A stretch of DNA of 64,000 bases from an uncultured Akkermansia sp. (GCA_904501975.1 CAJGCZ010000001.1:70682-134681), one strand, 5' to 3'; positions 16,243 through 24,452 are shown, numbered from the stretch's first letter. Program-made: numbers and translations. The notes: generated by a model from the letters alone, not told the origin.

Positions 16243-16316
16243 CGCTTCGGCCGCGACTCGAACGCGGGACCCCAAGCTTAGAAGGCTCGTGCTCTATCCA
16301 GCTGAGCTACCGAAGC
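16243..16316 (-). tRNA. tRNA-Arg(TCT)
   Basis: A 74-nt cloverleaf on the minus strand: acceptor GCTTCGG/CCGAAGC, D arm GCTC/GAGC, anticodon arm CGAGC-CTTCTAA-GCTTG (anticodon TCT), T arm CCGCG-TTCGAGT-CGCGG, and discriminator G. The 3' CCA is not encoded. Confidence 0.95.
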
Positions 16317-16329
16317 ATGATGCGGCGGC

Positions 16330-16358
16330 AGTATAGCAAAAAATCCTGCCGGCCGCAA
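16330..16358 (-). promoter_or_regulatory. tRNA-Arg promoter
   Basis: On the minus strand TTGCGG (16358-16353), 17 nt, TGC-TATACT (-10 at 16335-16330). The tRNA begins 14 nt after the -10 box. Confidence 0.6.
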
Positions 16359-16361
16359 GCT

Positions 16362-16817
16362 TTATTTGGGAAAAAATCGTGTCACCAACGGCTCTTGCAC
16401 GGCGAAGAGAGCCTCACGGTCCTCGGGCTCATAATCCAAGTACCCGTGCAAATGGGTAAGCCCATGCACCATATAGCGGAATAGCTCCTCGTAGCGGTCA
16501 ATGCCGTGCTCATCCGCATAGCGCGCAGCAGTATCACAGCTCACAAGGATTTCTCCATAAGGGAACGTAATGGCATCTGTTTCAGAGGGGTCATCCAAGA
16601 ACTCGGCATGCACAGCGGCTATGGCTTCGTCATCCACCACAGCAATCTCCACGACCGGCAACGCAGAAAGAACATGGTCCGGTCCCACCGGGCAAGCCAA
16701 CAGCTCCGGCAGCATTGCTTCCAAGGCAGTGGCATAGCGCTCCAGCAACTCTTCTGTTACCCAATCACGCTCCGTATTCAGATATAATTCAATATTGGGA
16801 ATCATCGGCTTGTTCAC
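16362..16817 (-). CDS. ybeY: Endoribonuclease YbeY (rRNA maturation)
   Basis: A zinc-dependent single-strand RNase acting in 16S rRNA 3'-end maturation and ribosome quality control. The 151-residue length fits, and the metal-site motif is near the C-terminus: HGLTHLHGYLDYE. The first two His ligands are present, while the position of the usual third His (HGxLHLxGYDH) is Asp, as also occurs in Bacteroidetes YbeY. It overlaps the end of tadA by up to 29 nt; an internal Met at 16805 would shorten the overlap to 17 nt. Operon order: unknown gene (17819), tadA, ybeY. Confidence 0.88.
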   Translation of the reverse strand: MNKPMIPNIELYLNTERDWVTEELLERYATALEAMLPELLACPVGPDHVLSALPVVEIAVVDDEAIAAVHAEFLDDPSETDAITFPYGEILVSCDTAARYADEHGIDRYEELFRYMVHGLTHLHGYLDYEPEDREALFAVQEPLVTRFFPK

Positions 16818-17304
16818 TTTCTCTCATTTGTTGTTTGCGGAGCTTGGCTGCGGCTCTGGCAGCACGAAAGAAGCTCTGAAATTGCTCCAAGCATACATCG
16901 CCCAGCACACCGCCTTCTACAGCGCATTTATGGTTCAGCGGAGGATTGGAATCCAGCAAATGAATCCATCCCCCACAGGCTCCGCCCTTAGGGTCCTTGA
17001 TGCCGAACACCACCCTATCCGGGCGGCAATGTACCATAGCGCCGGCACACATGGGGCATGGTTCCTTGGTTACATAAACAGTGCAACCCTCAAGGCGCCA
17101 ATCACCAACAGCTGCCTGAGCTTCTGTTAACGCAAGCATTTCGGCGTGCGCTGTGGCGTCCTTGAGGGTCTCCACCTGGTTCCAACCACGGCCAATAATG
17201 CGACCATCTTTTACAATGATGCAACCGCAAGGAACCTCGCCGACCGCGCGGGCTTTTTCAGCCTCGCGCAAGGCCAGCATCATGTATTGTTCATCCTCTG
17301 TCAC
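16789..17304 (-). CDS. tadA: tRNA-specific adenosine deaminase
   Basis: Deaminates A34 to inosine in the wobble position of tRNA-Arg(ACG). The zinc and catalytic residues are His53 and Glu55 (AHAEM) with Cys83 and Cys86 (EPCPMCAGAM). The 171-residue length is typical. It is translated from the transcript of the upstream 17322-17819 gene (17 nt gap) and overlaps ybeY. GuaD/riboflavin deaminases share the fold, but the HAEM and PCPMCAGA motifs favour TadA. Confidence 0.92.
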   Translation of the reverse strand: MTEDEQYMMLALREAEKARAVGEVPCGCIIVKDGRIIGRGWNQVETLKDATAHAEMLALTEAQAAVGDWRLEGCTVYVTKEPCPMCAGAMVHCRPDRVVFGIKDPKGGACGGWIHLLDSNPPLNHKCAVEGGVLGDVCLEQFQSFFRAARAAAKLRKQQMRESEQADDSQY

Positions 17305-17321
17305 AAGAGGAAAAAGTAAAA

Positions 17322-17819
17322 TTAGCGAATCGTGATACGCTCGTCGGTATCAAGAATCTGCTGCAGCTCCGTCCAGCCGTTGGGTGTCTGGTTCTGGAAC
17401 ATGTGCAGGTATACGGAAACAGCACCGGCGGGATACTTGTCAAACAGCTCGTTAACAGCTTCGGTAAGTTTCTCTGCGTCAAGAGTCTCAGGAAGCACAT
17501 CCACAACACCGTGACCATTGTGGGCAATGCCAAGCTTCTCGATGAAGGTTACAAGCATACCCTCATGCTTACGGATGAGCCATACCTGAAGAAGGTGATC
17601 AGCAATCGTCTCAGCGGGTTTCCAGGAAAGAGTCTTCTTAATCCAAGCAAACTGCTCAGTAAGGGGCTTCTGCTGCAAGAACTGGGGGCGAAGCTTCTTC
17701 AAAGCGCCCAACTCGCGCAAAGCGGCACGATAAACGTTGCGCTCCTGGTCGCGCATCCAAGAGAGGAAATTGTTGACGGTCTCGTCATCCGACTTCTGGA
17801 AAATGGTATAAGACTTCAT
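17322..17819 (-). CDS. Conserved-looking protein of unknown function
   Basis: 165 residues, no domain recognised. No signal peptide or membrane segment. It appears mostly helical, with a charged N-terminal half (FLSWMRDQERNVYRAALREL) and a C-terminal half with ETLDAEKLTEAVNELFDKYP. It heads the operon with tadA and ybeY, which hints at a role connected to RNA or translation, but that is association only. Confidence 0.65.
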   Translation of the reverse strand: MKSYTIFQKSDDETVNNFLSWMRDQERNVYRAALRELGALKKLRPQFLQQKPLTEQFAWIKKTLSWKPAETIADHLLQVWLIRKHEGMLVTFIEKLGIAHNGHGVVDVLPETLDAEKLTEAVNELFDKYPAGAVSVYLHMFQNQTPNGWTELQQILDTDERITIR

Positions 17820-18011
17820 GATTCTGAATTACGTGCGCCTAATAAATCATAAATTGCACGTTTTGTCGAGAATAAGATGAGACATGATGCAAATTTAACG
17901 GCACTGCATACACAAAAGACATCAGGAACCGGCAGTAACAGTTATATAATTAGATTGAGCACCGCTTGAGCTCATGAGAAAATACCGACACAGCAACCCA
18001 CATTCCCTAAA

Positions 18012-18425
18012 ATGCCCCAATCGACCATTACCTCTACAACCATGTTGACCGGTAACATGCGCACGCACACTATCTTTACCGGCAGCACAACAAGTTTCAT
18101 TACCGATGTTCCGCAAGCCATTGGCGGCCGTGGTGAGTATCCGCCCCCTGCTTCGCTTCTTGCTGCCTCGCTTTCCTGCTGCATGCTCAGTATGCTTGCA
18201 TTCGTCGCCACTAAACACGGCATTAACACAGACGGTGTTTCAGTACTTGCCAATGTTCTGGAAGACTCGAACGGAATCCAAGGATTCAATTTACGTATCA
18301 CCGTTCCTATGCAAACAACACCGGAGGCACGTGCCGTGATGGAGCGAGCAGTGCGCTCCTGCCCTGTGGCCAAAGCGCTCTCTCCCTCCCTGGAGAAGCA
18401 CATTGTGTGGTCCTTTGCCGAGTGA
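18012..18425 (+). CDS. OsmC-family peroxiredoxin-like protein
   Basis: A 137-residue OsmC/Ohr-type thiol peroxidase. The two conserved Cys are in SLSCCMLS (residues 56-57) and near residue 120 in AVRSCPVAKAL. GGRGEYPPPASLLAASL is the family signature (GxxxGPxPxELLLAAL). It likely reduces organic hydroperoxides in the cytoplasm. It is a single gene, divergent from 17819. The upstream region has a TATAAT at 17945 but no good -35. Confidence 0.88.
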   Translation: MPQSTITSTTMLTGNMRTHTIFTGSTTSFITDVPQAIGGRGEYPPPASLLAASLSCCMLSMLAFVATKHGINTDGVSVLANVLEDSNGIQGFNLRITVPMQTTPEARAVMERAVRSCPVAKALSPSLEKHIVWSFAE

Positions 18426-18472
18426 AGCCCCCCTTTTCTGTGGCATAATTGTACACATTTCTCAATTTTTAC

Positions 18473-18501
18473 TTGTCTTTAGCCCGCGCTTATGCTTAAA
18501 T
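18473..18501 (+). promoter_or_regulatory. tRNA-Leu promoter
   Basis: TTGTCT (18473-18478), 17 nt, TGC-TTAAAT (-10 at 18496-18501). The mature tRNA starts at 18531. Confidence 0.55.
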
Positions 18502-18530
18502 GCCCCCACGCAGCATGACTGCCTAACCGT

Positions 18531-18614
18531 GCTACAGTGGCGGAATGGTAGACGCAGGAGACTTAAAATCTCCCGGTCGTATAGACTGTACGGGTTCGAG
18601 TCCCGTCTGTAGTA
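18531..18614 (+). tRNA. tRNA-Leu(TAA)
   Basis: An 84-nt class II tRNA: acceptor GCTACAG/CTGTAGT (with one G-T pair), anticodon stem GGAGA/TCTCC, loop CTTAAAA with anticodon TAA, a long variable arm (CGGTCGTATAGACTG), T arm ACGGG-TTCGAGT-CCCGT, and discriminator A. The 3' CCA is not encoded. Confidence 0.94.
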
Positions 18615-18624
18615 CATCGATTAG

Positions 18625-18660
18625 CAGCGACTTACGATACGTTAAGTCGCTGTTTTCTGT
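18625..18660 (+). terminator. Terminator after tRNA-Leu
   Basis: CAGCGACTTA (18625-18634) pairs with TAAGTCGCTG (18643-18652), followed by the T-rich TTTTCTGTTT. Confidence 0.75.
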
Positions 18661-18733
18661 TTATCTGCACCACATTTGGCTAGCATTTATTACCCGACAA
18701 TGCTAAAATGGCCGAGCAGAAAACGGAGCCAAC

Positions 18734-19495
18734 ATGAAACGCAACTTCCTCATCTACGCCATCTTAATGCCAATATGTTACTTCCTGTTGATGTGGGGAG
18801 GAAACACGCATGTGACGCAAATGTACGAGCAGTCAGCATGGACGCAACAGGCAGCGCCGTGGTTAGGTGAAGCTCCGGCGGGAATGTATACCTTACAGAT
18901 TGCAGATAATGCGGAGCCATACACAGCATTCTATATGCCGTATAGTGTAGAGATGGAGCAACGCTTTCTAAAAGCCTTTCCTGTGGACAGAGAGAGCAAT
19001 CCTACCGGCACTATGATACACAGCACACTCTCCAAAGTGCTGCATCCTACAATGTTGCGCATGCCGGGCGACATGCTGCGTATCGTCATCGAAAACCCGA
19101 ATGAGGAAATAGATAAAGCTCACGCTCAGGAATATCAGGTCATGTACCCCGCCTATCTTGAGCAAAGTTCTCACAATCATGTATGGCTCGCCCTGTTGCT
19201 CTGGGTATTAGCCTTGGGATTTCCCTCTCTGTTCTGCTGTATCGGTTGGCTTTGGATTCAGAGAAAAGCCGTTGTAGCCGTCGAAAGCTGCGCAATTTGC
19301 CTCGTGCTTCCTCTTTTCTGTGTTGCTATCGGAGACGGCATCACGCTCGTACACTCGGGACAATACGATGGCTTCATGACCATACTTGGTTTCGCGTTTA
19401 ATCTTTTCTGTGTAGCAGCCATCAGTGCCGCATTGATGACGCTAACCGCCCTTGTGCGGCTCATTACCCGAACGATACGAAGCCAACCGAAGTAA
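18734..19495 (+). CDS. Membrane protein of unknown function
   Basis: 253 residues. An N-terminal membrane segment (FLIYAILMPICYFLLMW) is followed by a polar domain of about 130 residues, probably periplasmic, and then three hydrophobic segments in the C-terminal half (WLALLLWVLALGFPSLFCC, CAICLVLPLFCVAIG, ILGFAFNLFCVAAISAALM). No family recognised. The CGGAG five nt before the ATG is one of the few plausible ribosome binding sites in the window. Confidence 0.65.
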   Translation: MKRNFLIYAILMPICYFLLMWGGNTHVTQMYEQSAWTQQAAPWLGEAPAGMYTLQIADNAEPYTAFYMPYSVEMEQRFLKAFPVDRESNPTGTMIHSTLSKVLHPTMLRMPGDMLRIVIENPNEEIDKAHAQEYQVMYPAYLEQSSHNHVWLALLLWVLALGFPSLFCCIGWLWIQRKAVVAVESCAICLVLPLFCVAIGDGITLVHSGQYDGFMTILGFAFNLFCVAAISAALMTLTALVRLITRTIRSQPK

Positions 19496-19507
19496 GCATA
19501 AAGCTAA

Positions 19508-19539
19508 ACATTATCAAACGCATGAGCTGTTGATAATGT
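19508..19539. other. Perfect 10-bp inverted repeat between the membrane protein and lipocalin genes
   Basis: ACATTATCAA (19508-19517) and TTGATAATGT (19530-19539), 12-nt spacer. No T run. The right arm contains GATAAT 12 nt before the lipocalin ATG, so it may be an operator over a promoter or a stabilising 3'-end hairpin. Confidence 0.4.
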
Positions 19540-19549
19540 CTATGCCCTT

Positions 19550-20089
19550 ATGATTACACGAGCCATACGCTATTATTTCAGAGAACGCAGCAACTGGGAC
19601 AAAACAGCCGACAGCGTTGATGTCATCCCCATGCAAGGGGTGTGCTGGGAAGCATACCTTGGCAAATGGTATGAATGGGCGCGCTTCGAGACACCGTTTG
19701 AATACGGAATGGATAATGTGCATACCGTATATGAGGCGATGGACAATGGTGATATTGCTATTACCAATTGCGGTACAGATGAACAAGGCAAAACGCATAA
19801 AGCACGGGCAATTGCCTCACGCGATGGAGAGGGCATTCTACAAGTCTCGTTCATTCCGTGGATGCGGTTCCTCTCAACACCATATATAGTATTGTATGTG
19901 GACGAGGAATATAGCCACGCTTTAGTATCTAATGCGTCGGGCAGTTGTTTGTGGTTATTGGGGAGAGCTCCTTCGTATACAGAGGAGCAATTAACAACTC
20001 TTTGCACACAAGCCGCAGCCAGAGGCTTTAATGTGCAACGACTGCGCTTCACGCATCATGTAGAAGAACCGACTCTCGATAATGCATAA
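19550..20089 (+). CDS. Lipocalin (Blc-like)
   Basis: A 179-residue lipocalin, a small barrel that binds hydrophobic ligands such as fatty acids or lysolipids. The hallmark YLGKWYEWARFETPFE corresponds to the GxWYExAR motif, and CLWLLGRAPS matches the late YxWILxRxP strand of Blc. There is no signal peptide or lipobox, unlike E. coli Blc, so it may stay in the cytoplasm. The 3' end overlaps the convergent GNAT gene by 41 nt. Confidence 0.82.
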   Translation: MITRAIRYYFRERSNWDKTADSVDVIPMQGVCWEAYLGKWYEWARFETPFEYGMDNVHTVYEAMDNGDIAITNCGTDEQGKTHKARAIASRDGEGILQVSFIPWMRFLSTPYIVLYVDEEYSHALVSNASGSCLWLLGRAPSYTEEQLTTLCTQAAARGFNVQRLRFTHHVEEPTLDNA

Positions 20090-20603
20090 CCCGTTCGCGG
20101 AAATCACGTTCGAAAGAATCAATCTGTGCGGGATTCGCGATGTGGGGATAACTGAGCAGAGTAAGCTGCAGAGGCTCTCCCTCAATATGGTAGGGCAGCT
20201 GGTAATGCAGGTAAGGCAGCGAATGGAATCCGGCGGATTCATAGAAACGAAGGCGGCGGCGTGTGATAGAATCAACAACGGGCTCTATCTCTAAAATAAC
20301 CGGCAGTTGATGCGGCAACAGCAGCTGCAACGCTTGTTTGCCGAGTCCTGTGCCACGCCGAGTTTCTGCTATGGCCAAATGCTCTACATATACACACTCT
20401 TGCAGTACCCAATAAAAAATCAAACCAACAAACCCGCGGAAGTCTGATAAATGAAGGCAATAGAAATCCGATTCAGCTTGCATGGCTGCAAGATGGCATG
20501 ATAGAGAACGACGCTCTTCATACGAAAAGGCACAGGTATAAAGATTCCATGCCTCTGTGAATTCGGGACTATCTGCATTCAGTAATCGCGTGCTGACAAG
20601 CAT
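20049..20603 (-). CDS. GNAT-family N-acetyltransferase
   Basis: 184 residues with the acetyl-CoA-binding motif A (VYVEHLAIAETRRGTGLGKQAL) and the later RRLRFYESAGFHSLP segment typical of GNAT enzymes. The substrate is unknown. It is divergent from birA, with back-to-back promoters in an 87-bp gap, and overlaps the lipocalin gene at its 3' end. Confidence 0.82.
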   Translation of the reverse strand: MLVSTRLLNADSPEFTEAWNLYTCAFSYEERRSLSCHLAAMQAESDFYCLHLSDFRGFVGLIFYWVLQECVYVEHLAIAETRRGTGLGKQALQLLLPHQLPVILEIEPVVDSITRRRLRFYESAGFHSLPYLHYQLPYHIEGEPLQLTLLSYPHIANPAQIDSFERDFRERVMHYRESVLLHDA

Positions 20604-20608
20604 GCCCT

Positions 20609-20637
20609 AACCTAGCATGATATGATAAATTTGTCAA
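20609..20637 (-). promoter_or_regulatory. Leaderless promoter of the GNAT gene
   Basis: On the minus strand a perfect TTGACA (20637-20632), 17 nt, TGC-TAGGTT (-10 at 20614-20609). Five nt later comes the ATG at 20603. Confidence 0.6.
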
Positions 20638-20655
20638 TGTCGGCAAAAATTATCA

Positions 20656-20684
20656 TGGACTAACACAAACGAGGGGAGTAAAAT
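20656..20684 (+). promoter_or_regulatory. Leaderless promoter of birA
   Basis: TGGACT (20656-20661), 17 nt, TAAAAT (20679-20684), then exactly 6 nt to the ATG at 20691. A GAGGGGAG lies inside the spacer and would not be in the mRNA. Confidence 0.6.
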
Positions 20685-20690
20685 ACAGCC

Positions 20691-21413
20691 ATGAAGTGGA
20701 GCACGAAGCAACTGGAGGAATGTGAATCAACTTTCATTGAAGCGAGAAAGTTACCGGCTTGGAGCATTGTGAGCAGTAAACGGCAAACCGGCGGCCGTGG
20801 GCGTTTTAACCGCTTATGGTATGCAGATGAAGGTGGGCTGTGGGCAAACTACAATCTGCCTATCAATCCGTCTCAAAACACACCTTGGAGCATGATGCCC
20901 CTTGTTGCCGGTGTAGCCCTCATTAATACATTCAAGGAATATAATCTGCAGGATGTTCGCCTGCGCTGGCCGAACGATTTATTAGTAAAACGCAACAAGC
21001 TTGCGGGTGTGCTTGTTGAGAGACCGTCTGTAGACAAGGTCTCCATCGGTATTGGAGTGAATGTCTATAATAACTTAGGGAATCTCTACGGCAAAACCAC
21101 GGATTCTCCCACAAGATTACAGGACTTGTTGCCAAATAGCTGTCCGAGTTTGGGTGAATTGCGTGACCGAATCGCCAACCAAATAGCACGTACATTCACG
21201 AACTTTTGCGACCATGGTCCCGCAGAAGTGCTGGAGCAATTAAAATCCGCTTGGGGGTGCTCGTTGCCGGTTGTAGCCATAACAGACACACAGCGCATTT
21301 GCGGCTTCTTCAACGGTATTGAACCGGATGGGTCGCCCATCCTCAGAAAAGCTGACGGAACCAGTGTGATGGTACCGGCCATCTCCATCAACCGTCTTAA
21401 GGAACTCATTTAA
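20691..21413 (+). CDS. birA: Biotin--[acetyl-CoA-carboxylase] ligase
   Basis: Activates biotin as biotinyl-AMP and attaches it to the biotin carboxyl carrier protein. The 240-residue catalytic core has the glycine-rich motif KRQTGGRGRFNRLW and the RLRWPNDLLVKRNKLAGVLVE segment with the catalytic Lys. The C-terminal SH3-like cap is recognisable. The N-terminal helix-turn-helix of E. coli BirA is absent, so this is a class I enzyme without repressor function. Confidence 0.9.
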   Translation: MKWSTKQLEECESTFIEARKLPAWSIVSSKRQTGGRGRFNRLWYADEGGLWANYNLPINPSQNTPWSMMPLVAGVALINTFKEYNLQDVRLRWPNDLLVKRNKLAGVLVERPSVDKVSIGIGVNVYNNLGNLYGKTTDSPTRLQDLLPNSCPSLGELRDRIANQIARTFTNFCDHGPAEVLEQLKSAWGCSLPVVAITDTQRICGFFNGIEPDGSPILRKADGTSVMVPAISINRLKELI

Positions 21414-21455
21414 CCCCTCCCCCTCATATTTTCCGCCCATAATTTCATTTGAAGA

Positions 21456-21484
21456 TTGACTTATGGTAGGAAGTACGCTTTAAT
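21456..21484 (+). promoter_or_regulatory. Promoter of the PUR-domain gene
   Basis: TTGACT (21456-21461), 17 nt, TTTAAT (21479-21484). The leader to the GTG at 21521 would be about 30 nt. Confidence 0.6.
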
Positions 21485-21520
21485 AAAGCTGAGGGCCAGA
21501 CAACCAGCCCCATTACGACA

Positions 21521-21727
21521 GTGGACGACGATATCATTTGCACGGAGAAAATTATTGCAGACCGCAAAACCTTTTTCATTGATCTCAAGAGCAATGCCCG
21601 AGGGCGCGTGGTGCGCATTACCGAGAAGGTAAGTTCTAACAGGGACCGTATTATGGTGCCTGCCGAAATTCTCGATGACTTTATAGCGGCTTTGGAAGAT
21701 ATCCGCAAAGCGAATCAGGAGCACTGA
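21521..21727 (+). CDS. PUR-alpha-like DUF3276 family protein
   Basis: 68 residues from a GTG start. The sequence fits the single PUR-repeat fold of DUF3276: a CTEKIIADRKTFFIDLK strand pair, then VVRITEKV and an amphipathic C-terminal helix DDFIAALEDIRKA. Members of this family bind single-stranded nucleic acid and are common in Bacteroidetes and relatives. No start codon lies closer to the promoter in this frame. It stands alone between birA and the GT4 gene. Confidence 0.7.
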   Translation: MDDDIICTEKIIADRKTFFIDLKSNARGRVVRITEKVSSNRDRIMVPAEILDDFIAALEDIRKANQEH

Positions 21728-21802
21728 TGCCGAGTCACAAGAGAAAAAGAACGACACTTTAGGCAGAATGCGCTCAAGTGCGATCCATGACGCATAATTT
21801 TC

Positions 21803-21831
21803 TTGACAATAACATAGTTTTCCTGTTTAAT
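21803..21831 (+). promoter_or_regulatory. Promoter of the GT4-GH57 operon
   Basis: TTGACA (21803-21808), 17 nt, TTTAAT (21826-21831). The leader is about 55 nt and contains a GTGCG/CGCAC hairpin, unlike the leaderless genes. Confidence 0.7.
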
Positions 21832-21892
21832 TGCTGTGAGAAAAAAGTGCGATTCGCGCACAGAGTGTCACAACTAGCTTATTTTAGAAGTC

Positions 21893-23191
21893 ATGAGGAG
21901 AATAAAAGTACTGAAATTAGGTTGGGAGTTTCCGCCGCTGATTAATGGCGGACTCGGTGTAGCATGCATGGGTATTTCCAAGGCATTGTCTAAGAAGGTT
22001 GACCTTTCAGTGATTGTTCCCAAGGCAAAACTCGGTGTTAATTATGATGGTTTTGCGCTGACCGGCATCAACAACCTTCAGCACTCCGTTATGGAGACGC
22101 AATGCGAGGGTTACACCTACGAAAGTTTCACTGTAGTGGGCAAAGCCCCCGTTAATTTGGATCCCTACGCCAGCACAGAAGGCACCCCGGGCAACATTAC
22201 CTTTACAAAAGAAGGTAAATTGCTCTTCTCGAAGGTGCATAAGGCTGATTTGGAATTATTCACCGGTCCGGAAGATTTGTATGCCGGCGACCTTGCCCGC
22301 AAGGTGATTGAGTTTTCAAAGATTTGTGCTGTGATGGCTCGCAGCTACGACTTTGATGTAGTGCACGCGCACGACTGGATGACCTATCTTGCCGGTGTGG
22401 AGGTCAAACGCGCCACAGGCAAGCCGCTCGTTGTGCACTTGCATGCTTCCCAGTTCGACCGAGCCGGAGCAGATGCCCGCGGCTGGATTTACGACATTGA
22501 GAAGTACGGCATGGAGCAGGCAGACGCCGTTATCCCCGTATCCAAGTATACCGGCACCGTGGCTGCCGGACACTACGGCATTGACCCGTCCAAGATTTTC
22601 CCCGTGCACAACGGTGCAGACCCTGTGGAGGTTTTCCACACCAAGAAAAAGTTCCCGGAAAAGCTCGTGCTCTTCTTAGGCCGACTTACCGCCCAAAAGG
22701 GGCCGGAGTTCTTCTTGGAGATTGCAGCCAAGGTGCTTGAGCAGACGGACAATGTGCGATTTGTGATGGCCGGCACGGGCGAGAAGCTTCGCCAGTTGAT
22801 TGAGACCGGCGCCTTCCACGGAGTGGGCGACCGCTTCCACTTCACCGGCTTCCTCAACAAGCAGAAGGTGAATGAGCTGCTCAGCATGACGGATGTATAC
22901 TGCATGCCGTCCGTATCCGAGCCCTTCGGTCTCTCTGCTCTGGAAGCAGCCCAATTCAATATTCCGGCCGTTATCTCTAAGCAGAGTGGCGTAGCTGAAG
23001 TAATGAAGGGTGCATTGAAAGCAGACTTCTGGGATGTCAACATGATGGCTAAGCACATTGTTGACCTCATTACAGATGAAGAGTTGTACAACCGTGTTGT
23101 AGAACAAAGCACACAGGACATCAGTAACTCTAACTGGGATACCGCTGCTGAGAAGATGCTCCGCGTCTATCACCACGTTCTCGGTTGGTAA
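21893..23191 (+). CDS. GT4-family glycosyltransferase (glycogen-synthase-like)
   Basis: A GT-B retaining glycosyltransferase of 432 residues. The N-terminal acceptor domain begins with WEFPPLINGGLGVA, the glycogen-synthase-like KxGGL-type loop, and contains the HAHDWMT motif. The C-terminal domain has LFLGRLTAQKGPEFFLE and the nucleotide-sugar-binding SEPFGLSALEAAQ motif with its Glu. It precedes a GH57 gene by 23 nt; this pairing suggests synthesis or remodelling of a storage alpha-glucan. The exact donor (ADP- or UDP-glucose) is not readable. Confidence 0.88.
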   Translation: MRRIKVLKLGWEFPPLINGGLGVACMGISKALSKKVDLSVIVPKAKLGVNYDGFALTGINNLQHSVMETQCEGYTYESFTVVGKAPVNLDPYASTEGTPGNITFTKEGKLLFSKVHKADLELFTGPEDLYAGDLARKVIEFSKICAVMARSYDFDVVHAHDWMTYLAGVEVKRATGKPLVVHLHASQFDRAGADARGWIYDIEKYGMEQADAVIPVSKYTGTVAAGHYGIDPSKIFPVHNGADPVEVFHTKKKFPEKLVLFLGRLTAQKGPEFFLEIAAKVLEQTDNVRFVMAGTGEKLRQLIETGAFHGVGDRFHFTGFLNKQKVNELLSMTDVYCMPSVSEPFGLSALEAAQFNIPAVISKQSGVAEVMKGALKADFWDVNMMAKHIVDLITDEELYNRVVEQSTQDISNSNWDTAAEKMLRVYHHVLGW

Positions 23192-23214
23192 AACAATTTT
23201 CTCATACAGACAAC

Positions 23215-24399
23215 ATGAACATCTCCTTAACATTTCACGCGCACCAGCCTAACCGACTGACGCCGTATGATTTCTTCAAAATCGGAGAACATGCTTTCTA
23301 CGAAGATGACGAACTGAACGGTCGCGTACTCAGCGAAGTTGCTGAGCGCTGCTACCTTCCCGCCAACAAGCTCATGAAGCAAATCATTGAGCTGTCGGAT
23401 GGCAAATTCAAGTTTGCATTGGCCATTTCCGGCGTGATTCTTGAGCAGGCGAAATACCATCGCCCTGACCTCATTGAATCCTTTAAGGAACTGGCAGAAA
23501 CAGGATGTGTGGAGTTCTTGGCCATGCCGTATTATGCCTCCCTGGCCTCCCTGCACTCCACCGGCGAGTTTGCCGAGCAGGTAAACGAACACATGGATTT
23601 GATTGAAGAGCTCTTCGGCCAGCGTCCTACGGTTCTGTGGAATACCGGCATGCTGTACTCCAATGCCATTGCCGCACAAGCCTATGATATGGGCTTTGAG
23701 GGTATTATGGCCGATGGCAACAGCCGCATGATGTCGAATCGCCACACGAATGATTTGCAGTGCGCACCGCTCATTGCCAAAACAAAAACCATCATTCGCA
23801 ATCGCCACCTTTCCAACGACTTGGCCAATCGCCGTGTAGACCCGAGCTGGAGCGAGTACCCGCTCTCTCCCTACACTTTTGCTGAATGGCTGGGGCAACA
23901 GGAGGGCCAAGTAGTCAATATTTCTCTCGACTACGAAACCTTGGGCGAGCGACAGCCCGATACAACAGGTGTATTCGAGTTCTGGCGCACCATGATTATG
24001 GCAGCTTTGTTCAATGGTAATACCTTTGTAACCCCGGGTGAGGCAGTGAGAATCTTCCCCTCCACCGGCACGATTGATTGCCCGGCTCCGGTCAGTTGCT
24101 CCACCTTCGGCACAACAACCCATTGGGATGGCAACGTGATGCAGAAAGAAGCTCTCAAGAAAATTTATGCGCTTGAGACACCGGTGAAGGACAGCGAAGA
24201 CCGAGACATGATTCACGTATGGCGTAAGCTGCAAAGTGCGGACCATTTCCACTACATGGAAAAGAGCAACGGCTTTACTCCCTACCCCTCACCGTACGAT
24301 GCTTACATCTACTACATGAACGCATTGGCGGATTTGCAAGTGCGAGTCAAACGCGAGGCCGAACTTATCCATTTGGCTAAGAAAATGACCATCGCCTAA
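23215..24399 (+). CDS. Glycoside hydrolase family 57 protein (alpha-amylase-like)
   Basis: 394 residues from the ATG at 23215, which gives the normal GH57 start MNISLTFHAHQPNR (motif 1, HxHQP). Motif 4 with the acid/base Asp is SLDYETLGER. The position where GH57 amylases usually have the nucleophile Glu (RNTELIY) here reads WNTGMLYSN, so Gly replaces Glu. The enzyme may therefore be inactive or act in a non-hydrolytic way. No signal peptide, so it is cytoplasmic. It shares an operon with the GT4 gene. Confidence 0.85.
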   Translation: MNISLTFHAHQPNRLTPYDFFKIGEHAFYEDDELNGRVLSEVAERCYLPANKLMKQIIELSDGKFKFALAISGVILEQAKYHRPDLIESFKELAETGCVEFLAMPYYASLASLHSTGEFAEQVNEHMDLIEELFGQRPTVLWNTGMLYSNAIAAQAYDMGFEGIMADGNSRMMSNRHTNDLQCAPLIAKTKTIIRNRHLSNDLANRRVDPSWSEYPLSPYTFAEWLGQQEGQVVNISLDYETLGERQPDTTGVFEFWRTMIMAALFNGNTFVTPGEAVRIFPSTGTIDCPAPVSCSTFGTTTHWDGNVMQKEALKKIYALETPVKDSEDRDMIHVWRKLQSADHFHYMEKSNGFTPYPSPYDAYIYYMNALADLQVRVKREAELIHLAKKMTIA

Positions 24400-24420
24400 A
24401 GCTAAAAATAATTTCCGACA

Positions 24421-24452
24421 AACGGCCTGAAAGTGAAAACTTTCAGGCCGTT
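24421..24452 (+). terminator. 13-bp hairpin after the GT4-GH57 operon
   Basis: AACGGCCTGAAAG (24421-24433), loop TGAAAA, CTTTCAGGCCGTT (24440-24452). The stem is perfect but no T run follows. Confidence 0.65.

Noticed and set aside
16375..16420. Loss of function of YbeY because the third zinc His is Asp
   Set aside because: Asp at this position is seen in other phyla such as Bacteroidetes, so the enzyme is probably active.
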